A stretch of 64,000 bases of DNA from Huaxiibacter chinensis (GTDB taxonomy: Bacteria > Pseudomonadota > Gammaproteobacteria > Enterobacterales > Enterobacteriaceae), in contig NZ_JAJVHF010000003.1 in assembly GCF_022171985.1 (NCBI RefSeq), positions 310,001-374,000 on the forward strand, given 5' to 3'. Shown in pieces: positions 63,397 through 64,000 of this stretch; position 1 is the stretch's first letter; each line of letters begins with the position of its first letter. The translations under genes were made by a program, and so were the position numbers. The notes under the pieces were generated by a model. The model did no database searches. It saw only the letters and a program-made list of their open reading frames with translations, and was not told the DNA's origin.

Positions 63397-64000
63397 TCAG
63401 GCTGACAGCGTGGCGGCTTTCATCGCCCGGACGAAGGTCTTTAATTCGCTCAGCATCAGCTCAGGCTGATCGACGTTGTTCTCAATGATTTTAACAATGG
63501 CAGAGCCAGAGATGGCGCCCGCCGCATTGGCTTCGATTGCTGCCGTGACCTGCTCCGGCGATGAGATACCAAAGCCCTGCAGAGGAGGAGCCGCATGGTA
63601 CTCCGCCAGTTTTTCCACCAGATGATGCAGTGGCAGTGCGGCTTTATTTTCCGTGCCCGTCACACCCGCACGGGACAGCAGGTAGGTATAGCCGCGGCCA
63701 TGGGAGGCAATCTGACGCAAGAGTTCGTCATCCGCGTTAGGTGGGCAGATATAGATAGGCGCAACATTGTGGCGCATAGCGGCCTGACGGAACGGCGCTG
63801 ACTCTTCTACAGGGACATCGGCGACCAGCACCGAGTCGACCCCAACGCGTGCGCATTCGGCATAAAACTCATCAATGCCCCGGCTAAAGACCAGGTTGGC
63901 ATACATCAGCAGGCCAATCGGGATGGTCGGATGCTTCTGGCGAACAGTGGCCAGCATTTCGAAGCACTGTGACGGGGTCACGCCTGCGGCGAAGGCGCGC
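63397..64000 (-). CDS. trpA: Tryptophan synthase alpha subunit TrpA (5' end missing)
   Basis: Cleaves indole-3-glycerol phosphate to indole and glyceraldehyde-3-phosphate and channels indole to TrpB. About 200 C-terminal residues are in the window; the frame stays open through base 64000. TIM-barrel features: [16 protein letters not shown], the phosphate-binding [10 protein letters not shown] and [10 protein letters not shown]. Last gene of trpEDCBA. Confidence 0.96.
   Translation of the reverse strand, partial: RAFAAGVTPSQCFEMLATVRQKHPTIPIGLLMYANLVFSRGIDEFYAECARVGVDSVLVADVPVEESAPFRQAAMRHNVAPIYICPPNADDELLRQIASHGRGYTYLLSRAGVTGTENKAALPLHHLVEKLAEYHAAPPLQGFGISSPEQVTAAIEANAAGAISGSAIVKIIENNVDQPELMLSELKTFVRAMKAATLSA

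Overview
The window is chromosomal DNA of a member of the Enterobacteriaceae, closest in feel to the Enterobacter/Lelliottia/Leclercia group. Gene order is the familiar narGHJI - tRNA-Tyr - purU - ychJ - rssAB - galU - hns - tdk - adhE - ychE - oppABCDF - clsA - yciI - tonB - yciABC - ompW - trpA stretch of enteric bacteria. It differs from E. coli K-12 in several places: a two-domain ion channel follows oppF, a leuE-type exporter sits beside yciI, and an EcsC-family gene plus yedEF occupy the place of yciEFG. Genus is an inference from gene order and protein similarity.

Host left part (1-24317). This holds nitrate reductase A (narH partial, narJ, narI); a tRNA-Tyr operon with two identical-type tRNAs embedded in tandem repeats that each start with a copy of the tRNA 3' end; one-carbon and purine supply (purU); the RpoS-turnover adaptor rssB with rssA; galU; hns with its promoter; tdk; adhE; the oligopeptide ABC importer oppABCDF; an ion channel; cardiolipin synthase; and leuE.

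Prophage (24325-56552). A complete, apparently intact P2-like prophage lies between two identical 20-bp copies of a hairpin terminator that serves leuE on one side and yciI on the other. From left to right: int, repressor C, cox, small early genes, B, A with a probable replication origin, a cargo slot, cos, Q, P, O, N, M, L, X, a lysis cassette with a non-P2 holin and an SAR endolysin, R, S, a second cargo slot, V, W, J, I, H, G, FI, FII, E with E' by -1 frameshift, T, U, D, ogr, and a third cargo slot.

Cargo. Three places that interrupt the GC-rich phage backbone carry AT-rich, atypical genes. They are (1) a four-helix membrane protein convergent with a ComEC-like metallo-beta-lactamase-fold hydrolase, between A and cos (the P2 tin/old position); (2) a 518-residue P-loop ATPase between S and V (the P2 orf30 position); and (3) a 401-residue protein with a possible PD-(D/E)XK nuclease core between ogr and attR. 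P2-like phages are known to carry anti-phage or superinfection-exclusion genes at the first two positions, so these are the best candidates for undescribed defence genes. Function is not proven by sequence alone.

Host right part (56577-64000). This holds yciI, Fur-type regulated tonB, yciA, yciB, yciC, ompW, an EcsC-family protein, yedF, yedE and the 3' part of trpA. Many neighbouring convergent genes share bidirectional hairpin terminators, which are listed. No CRISPR array, rRNA or insertion sequence was seen.
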